Assembly: GCA_002256995.1 (NCBI GenBank)
Contig: NCGX01000007.1
Span: 21,341-85,340 of the forward strand
Direction of reading: 5' to 3'
From: Hydrogenophilales bacterium 16-64-40
GTDB taxonomy: Bacteria; Pseudomonadota; Gammaproteobacteria; Burkholderiales; Thiobacillaceae
Length of the DNA: 64,000 nucleotides
Positions 1-9,118 of this stretch are shown piece after piece. The translations under genes were made by a program, and so were the position numbers. The notes beneath the pieces were generated by a model. That model had not been told where the DNA came from, made no database searches, and worked only from the letters and a program-made list of their open reading frames with translations. Every line of letters begins with the position of its first letter. The stretch's first letter is position 1.

Positions 1-39
1 TACGTTCAGGCGGCTCAGCCTTACCACGGACACACGCCA

Positions 40-1458
40 GTGACAGACGACAAGCAAGCCACCCCCGCCTCCGCCGACGCCCCGATTGAGCAGCAGCTCT
101 ATGCGATCCGGCAGAAAATCCAGCCGCGCGCGGTGCATGGCGTGTTTGCCAACTGGCGCATCGCGCTGGTGCTGCTGACCCAGGCCGTGTATTACGGCCT
201 GCCCTGGCTGCAATGGGACAACCGCCAGGCCGTGCTGTTCGATCTGGCGGCGCGCAAGTTCTACATCTTCGGCCTGGTGTTCTGGCCGCAGGACTTTGTC
301 TACCTGACCGGCCTGCTGATCCTGTCGGCGCTGGCGCTGTTCCTGTTCACCGCGGTCGCCGGTCGCTTGTGGTGCGGCTATGTCTGCCCGCAGACCGTGT
401 ATACGGAACTCTTCATGTGGGTGGAAGAATGGCTGGAAGGCGACCACCTTGCCCGCAAGAAACTCGACAAGTCGCCATGGAACGCCAACAAGCTGCGCCG
501 GCGCGGCTTGAAGCACCTCGCCTGGATAGTGCTTGCGCTGTGGACCGGCTTCACCTTCGTCGGCTATTTCACCCCGATCCAGACGCTGGGCGCCGAAGCG
601 GCGAGCCTGAGCCTCGGCCCGTGGGAGACCTTCTGGATCCTGTTCTACGGCTTCGCCACCTGGGGCAACGCCGGCTTCATGCGCGAGCAGGTATGCAAGT
701 ACATGTGCCCGTATGCGCGCTTCCAGAGCGTGATGTTCGACTCCGACACGCTGACCGTGACCTACGACAGTTCCATCGGCGAACCCCGCGGTCCGCGCAG
801 CAAGAAGACCGACTACAAGGCAGCCGGCCTCGGCACCTGCATCGACTGCAACGTCTGCGTGCAGGTCTGCCCCACCGGCATCGACATCCGCAACGGCCTG
901 CAATATGAATGTATCGGCTGCGCCGCCTGCATCGACGGCTGCGACCAGATCATGGACAAGATGGGCTACCCGCGCGGGCTGATTCGCTACACCACCGAGA
1001 ACGTGGTGAAGGGCAAGTATCCCGACGCCGGCATCATCAAGCACGTGCTGCGCCCGCGCACCCTCATCTACACTGTGCTGCTGGCACTGATCGCCGGCGC
1101 GTTCGTGTACAGCCTGGCCACCCGCGTGCCGCTGCGGGTCGACGTGGTGCGCGACCGGGCGGCACTGTCGAAGGAAACCGACGAGGGCATGATCGAAAAC
1201 GTCTATCGCCTGCAACTCATCAACATGGACGGCCAGCCGCATCGCTACACGATCAGCGCGCAGGGAATCGACGACCTGGAGGTGGCGGCGGCACGCGAGA
1301 CCACAGCCGCGCCTTTTCAGACCATCGACATACCTGTCAGCCTGATTGCCGACCCGGAAGAGTTGAAAGGCCGCTCGATCGAAGTGACGTTCACGATACA
1401 GGCGACCGACGATCCCCGCATCAGGGATGAGGTCGCCACCAAATTCTTCAACCGCTAG
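40..1458 (+). CDS. ccoG: Cytochrome c oxidase accessory protein CcoG (FixG/RdxA family)
   Basis: Membrane ferredoxin-like protein needed to assemble the cbb3-type cytochrome oxidase, where family members act in copper delivery or reduction. The 472-residue product has hydrophobic segments near residues 41-57, 88-110, 160-178, 196-212 and 341-360. Two classical 4Fe-4S cysteine sets follow (C267, C270, C273, C277 and C291, C294, C297, C301). Extra CxxxC pairs at C112/C116 and C219/C223 are also family features. The C-terminal ~110 residues fit the FixG Ig-like domain. The start is GTG at position 40. It is followed 19 bases later by fixH, so this is the end of a cco cluster whose structural genes (ccoNOP) probably lie left of the window. 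Length is normal for the family. Confidence 0.96.
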   Translation: MTDDKQATPASADAPIEQQLYAIRQKIQPRAVHGVFANWRIALVLLTQAVYYGLPWLQWDNRQAVLFDLAARKFYIFGLVFWPQDFVYLTGLLILSALALFLFTAVAGRLWCGYVCPQTVYTELFMWVEEWLEGDHLARKKLDKSPWNANKLRRRGLKHLAWIVLALWTGFTFVGYFTPIQTLGAEAASLSLGPWETFWILFYGFATWGNAGFMREQVCKYMCPYARFQSVMFDSDTLTVTYDSSIGEPRGPRSKKTDYKAAGLGTCIDCNVCVQVCPTGIDIRNGLQYECIGCAACIDGCDQIMDKMGYPRGLIRYTTENVVKGKYPDAGIIKHVLRPRTLIYTVLLALIAGAFVYSLATRVPLRVDVVRDRAALSKETDEGMIENVYRLQLINMDGQPHRYTISAQGIDDLEVAAARETTAAPFQTIDIPVSLIADPEELKGRSIEVTFTIQATDDPRIRDEVATKFFNR

Positions 1459-1477
1459 TTTTTATGAGGAAAGCGCC

Positions 1478-2014
1478 ATGAACCCACTCAGCGCCTCTGC
1501 AAGCAAGCCCTGGTACCGTGAGCCCTGGCCGTGGTTCCTCATCAGCCTGCCCGCCACCGCCGTGATCGCCGGTCTGACCACGGTGTGGATCGCGGCCACG
1601 AGTGCTGACGGTCTGGTGGTTGGCGACTACTACAAGGCCGGGCTGGCCATCAACCAGACGCTGGCGCGCGACGATGCCGCGCGTGCCCTGGCGCTGACCG
1701 CCACCCTGAAGAACGAAGACGGTGCGCTGACGCTGACGCTGTCGGGCCGCCTGCCGGCCTATCCGGATCAACTCGGCCTCACCCTGGCCCACCCCACCCG
1801 TCAGGGCATGGACCAGACGCTTGCCCTCAGCCATGCGGGCAGCGGACACTATCGCACGTCATCGCTGCCCACCCTGCCGGCCGGCAAATGGCATGCCCAG
1901 CTGAGTGACGCCGCTGCCACCTGGCGGCTTTCCGGCGTGCTGTATACCCCCTTCAGCCAGTCCGTCACACTGACGACGGATGCTGAGTCCACCGTTCAAT
2001 CAAAGGGACACTGA
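1478..2014 (+). CDS. fixH: FixH family protein (CcoH), cbb3 oxidase assembly
   Basis: FixH/CcoH-type protein of 178 residues, required for assembly or stability of cbb3 oxidase. One N-terminal transmembrane helix at about residues 18-40 is followed by a periplasmic domain that begins with a GDYYKAG-like motif typical of FixH. The reading frame stays open upstream to 1427, but ATG at 1478 is chosen because a GAGGAAAG ribosome site precedes it and the upstream part overlaps ccoG. It is co-transcribed with ccoG and the small genes that follow. Confidence 0.92.
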   Translation: MNPLSASASKPWYREPWPWFLISLPATAVIAGLTTVWIAATSADGLVVGDYYKAGLAINQTLARDDAARALALTATLKNEDGALTLTLSGRLPAYPDQLGLTLAHPTRQGMDQTLALSHAGSGHYRTSSLPTLPAGKWHAQLSDAAATWRLSGVLYTPFSQSVTLTTDAESTVQSKGH

Positions 2015-2015
2015 A

Positions 2016-2150
2016 ATGGACTCAGTACTCGATTTGTTGTTTACCAGCCCGATTGGCCTGTTGAGCCTGTTCACCCTCGTGTTCATCATCGGGATGAAGG
2101 TTTTCCTGTCGGCCTGGCTCAACCGCAAAATGAACAACCCCGAAGAATGA
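2016..2150 (+). CDS. Small single-span membrane protein, DUF3149-like
   Basis: A 44-residue open frame starting one base after the fixH stop codon. It has one hydrophobic helix at about residues 15-33 and a charged tail ending NNPEE. Size, layout (short amphipathic start, one membrane helix, acidic end) and position behind cco assembly genes match the short DUF3149 proteins of betaproteobacteria, from memory of the family. Function is unknown; the tight spacing suggests it is made together with FixH and may belong to the cbb3 oxidase or its assembly complex. Confidence 0.72.
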   Translation: MDSVLDLLFTSPIGLLSLFTLVFIIGMKVFLSAWLNRKMNNPEE

Positions 2151-2175
2151 CACCCCCCGCCACGAGGAGCACGCC

Positions 2176-2475
2176 ATGATGCAGCGCCTGATCCATATCC
2201 TGTGGCCGCCCTTCCTCGTTGCCGGGGTGGCCGACATCCTCTTCACCACCCTGTTCGACCCGCTGGAGATCCTGTATCGCGGTGAGCCGCTGATCGAGCA
2301 TCGCATTGCCGCCTACACGATTGGATTTTTTGTGTTCTGGCTGCTGGGCATCGCTTCCAGCATGCTGACCTGCTACTTCCAGCGCGGCGCGGACGAAATC
2401 AACCGCTGCCCGCTCCCCCCACGCAACCGGCCGGCCGGCTGCCCCAAGCGCGAGGATGAGGACGCCTGCTGCTGA
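2176..2475 (+). CDS. Hypothetical membrane protein with Cys-rich tail
   Basis: A 99-residue protein with two hydrophobic segments (about residues 8-28 and 46-66) and a hydrophilic C-terminus carrying four cysteines (one each near residues 78 and 89, then a terminal CC pair). A GAGGAG ribosome site lies about 7 bases before ATG 2176. I do not recognise the family. It closes the ccoG-fixH-small ORF run and converges on hemN with an 11-base gap. The position and the cysteines make a metal or thiol role in oxidase assembly possible, but that is inference only. Confidence 0.75.
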   Translation: MMQRLIHILWPPFLVAGVADILFTTLFDPLEILYRGEPLIEHRIAAYTIGFFVFWLLGIASSMLTCYFQRGADEINRCPLPPRNRPAGCPKREDEDACC

Positions 2476-2485
2476 TTGATACGCG

Positions 2486-3856
2486 CTAGGCCGTCCGCGA
2501 ATAGCGCGGCTTGTCGCTGGCCGCTTCCTTGAGATAACGGTCGAAACACATGCCGATATTGCGCAGAAACAGGCGGCCCGTGGGGGTGACGCTGATTCGG
2601 TCAGTTGCGAGATCCACCAGCCCATCGTCGGCCAACGGCCGCAAGTCGGTCAACGCATCGGCAAAATAGTCGGTAAACGCGATGCCCCATTCGCCGCCGA
2701 ACGCGGCAAAATCGAGCTCCAAATCGCACATCACGCGGGTGATGGCTTCGCGCCGAATCTGGTCGTCGCGGGTGAGCCTGATGCCGCGCTCGACGGCGAA
2801 TCCGGTGGCGGCGACGCGTTCCTGATAGCGCTTGAGCTTCTTTTCGTTCTGCATGTAGGTGTCGGCCGTCTGGCTGATGCTGGACGCGCCGAAAGCGAGG
2901 ATGTCGCTGTCCTTGTGCGTGGTGTAGCCCTGGAAGTTGCGCCATAGCGTCTTGTTCTGCTGCGCGCGCACCAGTTCGTCGTCGGGACGGGCGAAGTGGT
3001 CGAGCCCGATATTGACGTAGCCCGCCGCGCCCAGCGCCTCGTTCACCGCCTGCTGCAGGCCCAGGCGGGCCGCCAGGTCGGGCAGGTCGGCATCGCGGAT
3101 CAGCAACTGGTGCTTCTTCAGCCACGGCACGTGGGCATAGCCGAACACCGCCAGCCGATCGGGCGCCCACGCCACCACCTGTTCCAGCGTGCGGCTGAAG
3201 CTTTCGACCGTCTGTTTCGGCAGGCCGACGATCAAGTCCAGATTGATGCTGGAAAAACCCAGTTCGCGCGACCAGTCGATCACCTGCCGGATCAGGTCCG
3301 CGGACTGGATGCGGTTGACCGCCTGCTGCACCGCCGGGTCCATGTCCTGCACCCCGAACGACACCCGGTTGAAGCCGGATTCGCGCAGGGCTGCCAGATG
3401 CTCGCGCGTGAGTTCGCGCGGGTCGGCTTCGCAGCTGATTTCGGCATCGGGCGCCACGGTGAAATACCGTCGCATCGTCGCCATCAGGCGGCGGATGTCG
3501 TCGGGACTCAGATAGGTCGGGGTGCCGCCCCCCCAGTGCAGCTGGTGTGCGACGCGCTTGGCGTCGACCCGCTCTGCGGTGCGCGCCATTTCCCGCTCGA
3601 GCGTCGCCAGATAGGGCTCGACCTTGCTGTAGTCGCGTGTCGCCACCATGTTGCAGCCGCAGTAGTGGCAAAGAGAATCACAGAACGGGATGTGGGCATA
3701 CAGCGACAGCTCGCGATCCGGCGCCGGCGCGGCCAGCGCCTCGGCCCAGTCCGTCTCGCCGAAACCGGTGTGGAAATACGGCGCGGTGGGGTACGAGGTG
3801 TAACGCGGCCCGGGTACGCTGTACTTGCGGAGGAGGTCCAGGGTGGTCGACGTCAT
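2486..3856 (-). CDS. hemN: Oxygen-independent coproporphyrinogen III oxidase (radical SAM)
   Basis: Converts coproporphyrinogen III to protoporphyrinogen IX without oxygen in haem synthesis, by two radical-SAM decarboxylations. The 456-residue protein carries the HemN cluster motif with C59, C63, C66 and C68, an early RYTSYPTAP segment, a GGGTP glycine-rich SAM loop and the HemN C-terminal domain. Length matches true HemN (about 455) rather than the shorter HemW. It lies next to cbb3 assembly genes, a common arrangement that links anaerobic haem supply to microaerobic respiration. I saw no clear FNR/ANR box in the 148 bases upstream. Confidence 0.96.
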   Translation of the reverse strand: MTSTTLDLLRKYSVPGPRYTSYPTAPYFHTGFGETDWAEALAAPAPDRELSLYAHIPFCDSLCHYCGCNMVATRDYSKVEPYLATLEREMARTAERVDAKRVAHQLHWGGGTPTYLSPDDIRRLMATMRRYFTVAPDAEISCEADPRELTREHLAALRESGFNRVSFGVQDMDPAVQQAVNRIQSADLIRQVIDWSRELGFSSINLDLIVGLPKQTVESFSRTLEQVVAWAPDRLAVFGYAHVPWLKKHQLLIRDADLPDLAARLGLQQAVNEALGAAGYVNIGLDHFARPDDELVRAQQNKTLWRNFQGYTTHKDSDILAFGASSISQTADTYMQNEKKLKRYQERVAATGFAVERGIRLTRDDQIRREAITRVMCDLELDFAAFGGEWGIAFTDYFADALTDLRPLADDGLVDLATDRISVTPTGRLFLRNIGMCFDRYLKEAASDKPRYSRTA

Positions 3857-4004
3857 CTTGGCGTCCTTATTACGGATAATGGTGTCTTTTTATCACAGCG
3901 CGGACCTGAAATCCAGCATGGCGCCAGGCTGCGGCGCCCACCCGCTTTTGCGGTAAAGTTCAGGACTGAAAAACCGTTGGTATGCGTACGCGTCTGGAAA
4001 ACCC

Positions 4005-4814
4005 ATGTCACCTGCCCCATTGCTGAACGTCATTCGTTTTTTGCTGCTCGCGCTGCTGCTCGGCGCCGCTCCCGCACGCGCCGACGAAGCTGCCGATCTG
4101 GCGCAACGGGTCCACGAGCGCCCTAATGGCCGCGACCTCACCACACTGGGCCGCATGGTGCTGACCGAAAAAGGCCGCGCGCCGCGCATCCGCGAGATCG
4201 TCACCTATCGCCTCGACCAGGCGGGCGGCGAAACCGCCAACCTGATCCGCTTTCTCGACCCGGAAGACATCGCCGGAACCGGTCTGCTCAGCATAGACAA
4301 AGCCGACGGCAATACCGACCAGTGGCTTTATCTGCCCGCGCTCGACCGGGTTCGGCGCATTTCCAGCGACCGCAAAGGCGGCCGTTTCGTCGGCTCCGAC
4401 CTGTATTTCGAAGACCTGCAGGAGCGCAAGCCGTCGAAAGACCGCCATCGCCTGCTCGGCCAGCAGACCGAGAATGGCATTCTCTGCGACGTGCTCGAAA
4501 GCGTGCCGACAGACCTCAAGGAGTCGGCCTACAGCAAGCGCATCAGCTGGATCGACCCCGCCACCGCCATTCCGCAGCGGGTGGACTATTTCGAGAAAGG
4601 CGCCGCCACCCCCAGCAAGCGTTGGCTGCTGCGCAGCAAGAAGCGCAACCAGGGTTACTGGACACTGACCGACAGCCGCATGATCAATCTGTCCAGCGGC
4701 CACGAAACCCGAATGGTGGTCGACGTTGCGCTGTACGACCAGAAGCTGCCCGCCCGATTGTTCACCTCGCAAGCCCTGGCCGACGAAAGCCTGGAATCGG
4801 AGTACCGCCCATGA
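4005..4814 (+). CDS. Outer-membrane lipoprotein-sorting (LolA-like) periplasmic protein
   Basis: A 269-residue secreted protein. A signal peptide spans about residues 1-26 (hydrophobic core, cleavage after ARA). The rest fits the LolA-like 'outer membrane lipoprotein-sorting' family, with the typical IRFLDPEDIAGTG, QWLYLPAL and RRISSDRKGGRFVGSD segments in order. Members usually sit beside MMPL/RND permeases, and so does this one: its stop overlaps the start of the beta-barrel gene (ATGA), followed by an MMPL permease. The likely role is to carry a lipid or lipoprotein between inner and outer membranes; the cargo is unknown. Confidence 0.85.
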   Translation: MSPAPLLNVIRFLLLALLLGAAPARADEAADLAQRVHERPNGRDLTTLGRMVLTEKGRAPRIREIVTYRLDQAGGETANLIRFLDPEDIAGTGLLSIDKADGNTDQWLYLPALDRVRRISSDRKGGRFVGSDLYFEDLQERKPSKDRHRLLGQQTENGILCDVLESVPTDLKESAYSKRISWIDPATAIPQRVDYFEKGAATPSKRWLLRSKKRNQGYWTLTDSRMINLSSGHETRMVVDVALYDQKLPARLFTSQALADESLESEYRP

Positions 4815-6253
4815 GAAACTTGCTGCTGACCCTGAGCCTCTCGCTCGCCCTGCCCGGCTTTGCGCTGGCCGAACTGCCGCCGCCGCGCACCCCAGCGCAG
4901 GACGCAGCGGATGACCTACCGCCGCCACGCAGCACGACGCGCAAGCCGCGTGCTGTGCAGCCGGAGGCTGCGTCTGCCGCTGCCACGCCGCAGGTGAGCA
5001 GCGCGGACGATCTGCCGCCGCCCACTGCACGCACCCGCAAGACAAAGGCGCGCGGCTTCCAGCCATCGCTCAAGTTTGGCGTCGACGACCTGCTGCTGGA
5101 AGCGGGGGCGCTGCCCGACGCGCCTGAAGCCGACACCTACTCCACCCTGCGCACCAGCGCCTACGTGCTGTGGCAGCCCAGCCGCGACTGGGAATTCCGC
5201 GCCGGCGCGCGGCTCGACGGCATGATGCAGGCCGGCGGTGCCGCCGACCACGACGAAACGCTGGCCGACTACACCGACACCTATGTGCGCTACCGCAGCG
5301 GCGACACCCGCCTGACCCTCGGCGCGCAGACCATCATTTGGGGCCGCGCCGACGAAATCCCGCTGGCCGACCGCGTCAGCCGCGCCGACCTTACCCGCTT
5401 TGTCCTCGACGACCTGGCCGACCGCCGCCGCGCCCAGCTGGCCGCGCGCTGGGAACAGACCTTCGGCGACTACAAGCTGGACGCGGTATGGCTGCCGGTC
5501 TTCCGCGGCGCGCAGTTGCCGGATGTCGCCAGCGTGTGGAGCCCGATCAACCGCAGCAGCGGCCAGATCATCGGCATCGATCCAGCACTGACCGGATGGG
5601 TGAGTGGCGCGCGCATCGACGAGGACGAACACGGCAGCGGCGGCGGCGCCCTGCGCCTGACCAGGACCGGCGAACCAGTCGACTTCGGCATGACGCTGGC
5701 GCGCACCCGGCAGTCGCTGCCGTACTACCGGGTCGATCTGACCAATCTGGCACTCACCGCCGTGCATCCCTACAACACCTTTGTCGGCGCCGACCTGGAA
5801 CTGGTGAGCGGCGGCCTCACCTGGCGCACGGAACTCGGCTATACCGACAACGTGCCAGTGACCCGGCCGACCACCGCGATGGACACCACGCATGCGCTCG
5901 ACTGGATCGGTGCAGTTGAATTTTTCCCGGGCGGCGGCAACACCCGTGTCAACCTGCAGCTGGTCGCCCACGCGCTGCAAACCGACCGCAGCATCCTCGA
6001 ACTGAAGGAGTACTACGGCGCCAACGGCGAAATCGAAACAAGCTTCGGCCAGGACCGCTGGCGGGCCGGCATGCGCTTTTCCGGCGGGTTCAACGTCAAG
6101 GACATCTACCTCAGTCCCAAACTCAGCTACGTCGGCTGGGAGCCGCACGAACTCTACGTCGCCGCGCATTATTTCGACGGCGAGGCGCGCACCCTGGGCG
6201 GCTTCCACCAGGATCATTCGCTGATCACGCTTGGCCTGCGCACCCGGTTCTGA
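4811..6253 (+). CDS. Predicted outer-membrane beta-barrel protein with N-terminal proline repeats
   Basis: A 480-residue protein with a signal peptide (about residues 1-20, ending ALA). A disordered stretch follows with LPPP repeats (ELPPPR, DDLPPPR, DDLPPPT), and then a long alternating-residue region typical of an outer-membrane barrel that ends in a terminal F (TLGLRTRF). It resembles DUF1302-type barrels found next to MMPL permeases. The start is ATG 4811, coupled to the LolA-like gene by a 4-base overlap; the frame is open further upstream but that part only shadows the previous gene. It is probably the outer-membrane component of the three-gene export system. Confidence 0.83.
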   Translation: MRNLLLTLSLSLALPGFALAELPPPRTPAQDAADDLPPPRSTTRKPRAVQPEAASAAATPQVSSADDLPPPTARTRKTKARGFQPSLKFGVDDLLLEAGALPDAPEADTYSTLRTSAYVLWQPSRDWEFRAGARLDGMMQAGGAADHDETLADYTDTYVRYRSGDTRLTLGAQTIIWGRADEIPLADRVSRADLTRFVLDDLADRRRAQLAARWEQTFGDYKLDAVWLPVFRGAQLPDVASVWSPINRSSGQIIGIDPALTGWVSGARIDEDEHGSGGGALRLTRTGEPVDFGMTLARTRQSLPYYRVDLTNLALTAVHPYNTFVGADLELVSGGLTWRTELGYTDNVPVTRPTTAMDTTHALDWIGAVEFFPGGGNTRVNLQLVAHALQTDRSILELKEYYGANGEIETSFGQDRWRAGMRFSGGFNVKDIYLSPKLSYVGWEPHELYVAAHYFDGEARTLGGFHQDHSLITLGLRTRF

Positions 6254-6271
6254 TGATCCGGACGGCATGAC

Positions 6272-8554
6272 ATGCTGAAACCCTGGCTCAATGGCAGACG
6301 CATGCTGCCGCCGTGGCTGGCGCTCGCCATCCTGCTTGGCCTGCAGCTGGCTTCGCTGCCTTTCCTGCTCAATATCCATTTCAATAATTCGGGCGACATC
6401 TACTCCCCGACTGACGCGCCCGTCATCCAACTGCGCGAATCCCTGTTTCGTGAATTTCCCAGCGACGATGCACTGATCGCACTGTTCGAGGGCGACGAAT
6501 TATTCAGCCCGGCGTTTCTGGGTGCGCTCGATCGCGTGGCCAAAAAAATGGAAACGCATCCTTCGGTTGACCGTGTGATCACGCTCACCACGATCGAACA
6601 TATCGACGCGACCGACGACGGCTTTGCGGTTTCCCTGCTGGTGGATCCCGATGACCTGGCAGCGCGCACGCCCGCCGAGTGGAAGGCCAGGGTGCTGGAC
6701 GACCAACTGGCCCCGGGGGTGATCGTCTCGAAGGACGGAAAGGCCGTCGCGCTGGTGGTACGGCCCATCGTATTGAAAGAAAGCCTCGCGCGTCGCGATA
6801 TCCTGATCGCGCTCGATGCCGCCATCCACGCCGAGAAACTCGACGCCTACCAAACCGCCACCGCCGGTACCGTGGCCGAGACCGTCGAGGAATTGCGCTC
6901 GCTCTGGCGCGACAGCGCAATCTTCATTCCGCTCACCGTTGTGATTGGCCTGGTGCTGCTGTGGTGGGTGGTCGGGCGGGTGCGGCCGATGATCATCGGC
7001 GGGTTGGCAATGGGGACGGTCGTCTCGGTCAGCGTGGCGGGAATCGTCACGTCGGGCCAACCCTACACACCGATCACCGCCATGATCCCCACCCTCATGG
7101 CCGCCTACACCACGGCAACCTTGCTGCATCTGTATGCAGCCATCCAACGCGGCCGCATTGCGCGGCTGTCGCGTCCGCAACGCATTGCTCGCGCACTGAA
7201 AGACACCTTCGTGCCGGGTTTGTTCAATGTGCTGACGACTGGCGCCGGGCTGTTGAGCCTGCTATGGGTGGATATTCCGCCCGTGCAGACGTTCGGATTG
7301 TCCGGCGCGATCGGCACGCTGATGGTGTTTCTGGTGGTATTCATTTTGGTGCCGCCGATCCTGCTGAAATGGGACACGCCGCGCTGGCCGCGCCACCGCT
7401 CCGGGCTGGCGCACGCACGTCGTATCGCTGCGGCTGTAGCGGTGTTCAGTCTGCGCAACGCCAGGGCCGTGCTCATCGGCACGCTGTTGCTGGTGCTGGC
7501 GGCCATTCCACTCGCCCTGCAGGTGAAAGTGGAGTCCAACCTGATCGAGTTTTTTGCGCCGGACCACAGCATCAGCCGCAGCACCGGCCGGGTCGAGGCC
7601 AAATTGTCCGGCGTGACCACGATGGAAGTCGTGCTCACCGGCAGCGTGCGCGACAGTCTGAAAAACCCCGCTACGCTGGCGCAGATCAAGGCCTTGCAGA
7701 CCTGGCTGGAACAACAGCCGGAAATCGATCGCAGCTTTTCGCTGGTTGAAGTGGTCGAGGAAATGAACCGCGCCTTCAGCGGCGAGGACCTCGGCGATCA
7801 CGCCTTGCCGACCAACCGCAGGTTGGTGGAACAACTGCTGCTGATTTATGACGGCAAGGACTTGTACGAACTGGTCAACCGCGAATTCCAGCGCGGCCGG
7901 ATCGCCCTCAATCTCAATGTTCACGGCGCCAATGAAATCGGCCAGGTGATCGAACGAATCGAAGCGCATCTGGATGCACAACCGATCCCCGGCATTCATA
8001 CCGAGATGGGCGGTTTCGGAAGGCTGTTTTCGGATCAGGAAGATCGGATCGTCGTGGGCCAGGTCAAGAGCTTCTCATCGGCCTTCCTGCAGATCCTGCT
8101 GTTGCTGGCGCTGCTGTTCCGCTCGTTCCGCGGTGCGCTGATCTGCCTGGTGCCGAATCTGGCGCCACTGCTCTTCATTTTCGTGGTGATGGGGGCAACC
8201 GGAATCGCACTCGACGTCGCCACCGTGCTGATCGCCGGCGTCATCCTCGGCATCACGGTGGACGACACCATCCACCTGTATCACGGCTACCTGCACCGCA
8301 TCCGCCGCGGCGTCAGCCCGGTGTTCGCCATCATCCGCAGCGTGGAAGCCTCGGGCCGGGCGGTCGTTGCCATTTCCATTGTTCTGATTGCGCAGTTCAG
8401 CCTGCTGGGGCTGTCCGACTTCCGTCCCACTGCGCATTTCGGCATCCTGTGCGCGGTCGGCCTGTTCGCCGGCCAGGTGTTCGAATTGCTGCTGATGCCC
8501 GCCCTGCTCGGCCTGCGCTTGCGCAGGCCGCAGCAAGCCGTCACGGCACGGTGA
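6272..8554 (+). CDS. MMPL/RND family transporter permease
   Basis: A 760-residue inner-membrane protein with two MMPL repeats. Each has one helix (about 14-32 in the first repeat), a large periplasmic loop, and a bundle of about five helices. The second bundle carries a GITVDDTIHL segment, the acidic pair expected of proton-driven RND-type permeases. It lacks the full 1000-residue size of drug efflux pumps, so the hydrophobe/lipid exporter (HpnN, MmpL) subfamily fits better. It follows the barrel gene by 18 bases and completes a LolA-like, barrel, MMPL operon. The substrate is unknown. The ribosome site before ATG 6272 is weak, and M11 is an alternative start. Confidence 0.88.
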   Translation: MLKPWLNGRRMLPPWLALAILLGLQLASLPFLLNIHFNNSGDIYSPTDAPVIQLRESLFREFPSDDALIALFEGDELFSPAFLGALDRVAKKMETHPSVDRVITLTTIEHIDATDDGFAVSLLVDPDDLAARTPAEWKARVLDDQLAPGVIVSKDGKAVALVVRPIVLKESLARRDILIALDAAIHAEKLDAYQTATAGTVAETVEELRSLWRDSAIFIPLTVVIGLVLLWWVVGRVRPMIIGGLAMGTVVSVSVAGIVTSGQPYTPITAMIPTLMAAYTTATLLHLYAAIQRGRIARLSRPQRIARALKDTFVPGLFNVLTTGAGLLSLLWVDIPPVQTFGLSGAIGTLMVFLVVFILVPPILLKWDTPRWPRHRSGLAHARRIAAAVAVFSLRNARAVLIGTLLLVLAAIPLALQVKVESNLIEFFAPDHSISRSTGRVEAKLSGVTTMEVVLTGSVRDSLKNPATLAQIKALQTWLEQQPEIDRSFSLVEVVEEMNRAFSGEDLGDHALPTNRRLVEQLLLIYDGKDLYELVNREFQRGRIALNLNVHGANEIGQVIERIEAHLDAQPIPGIHTEMGGFGRLFSDQEDRIVVGQVKSFSSAFLQILLLLALLFRSFRGALICLVPNLAPLLFIFVVMGATGIALDVATVLIAGVILGITVDDTIHLYHGYLHRIRRGVSPVFAIIRSVEASGRAVVAISIVLIAQFSLLGLSDFRPTAHFGILCAVGLFAGQVFELLLMPALLGLRLRRPQQAVTAR

Positions 8555-9104
8555 TCTTCAGCGCGCCAAACTCGTCGTTGAACAGATCCACCTCGTCGCC
8601 CGAGGCAAACTGCCAGCCTTCCAGGTGGCCAAAATCGGTTCTGGACCTGGGGGCCAGTTCGAGTTGGAAGCGATCGGCGGTCGACGAGGTGGGGCTGCGC
8701 ACGGCCAGCACCACGGTCAGATAGCGATCGCTGGTGTTTTCGATCATCGCAACCAGGCCCTGGCCCAGCATCGACGAACGAAAGCCGACCACCACCGGAA
8801 GCGCGGGCCTCGCCTTTTCCCGTGCCTTTTGCACATCGGTTTCCCGGTAGGCCAGTTGCGCTTTGAGCTGCTCGATCTCGCGCAGGTGCTCGGTCGACTG
8901 GTTGCGTGCATCGATCAGATCACGCTCGGTCTGCTGGCGGGTTTCGGCTTCCTTCGACAGCCGCCGCTTCACCTCGTCCAGATCGACATTGAGCATGAAG
9001 GCATACAGCCCCAGACCGCACACCAGCAACAGCAGCACGGCATTGAGGCCGATGGAGAAGATCAGCCCGCCCCGCTTCGCCGGATTCTGAGAAGGATCCC
9101 CCAT
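8541..9104 (-). CDS. Hypothetical membrane-anchored coiled-coil protein
   Basis: A 187-residue protein with one N-terminal transmembrane helix (about residues 13-35), a charged heptad-like region (about 38-85) that should form a coiled coil, and a C-terminal domain rich in beta strands (about 95-187) with no motif I recognise. ATG 9104 is preferred because GGAG precedes it and it avoids overlap with ppc; the frame is open to 9203. It lies 14 bases after ppc on the same strand and so is probably co-transcribed. Its end overlaps the MMPL gene tail by 14 bases in convergent orientation. Confidence 0.8.
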   Translation of the reverse strand: MGDPSQNPAKRGGLIFSIGLNAVLLLLVCGLGLYAFMLNVDLDEVKRRLSKEAETRQQTERDLIDARNQSTEHLREIEQLKAQLAYRETDVQKAREKARPALPVVVGFRSSMLGQGLVAMIENTSDRYLTVVLAVRSPTSSTADRFQLELAPRSRTDFGHLEGWQFASGDEVDLFNDEFGALKITVP

Positions 9105-9118
9105 AACGTGCTCCGTGC

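Noticed and set aside
4322-4810. Long N-terminal extension of the beta-barrel gene
   Set aside because: It overlaps the LolA-like gene in another frame; ATG 4811 starts a clear signal peptide and couples with the upstream stop.
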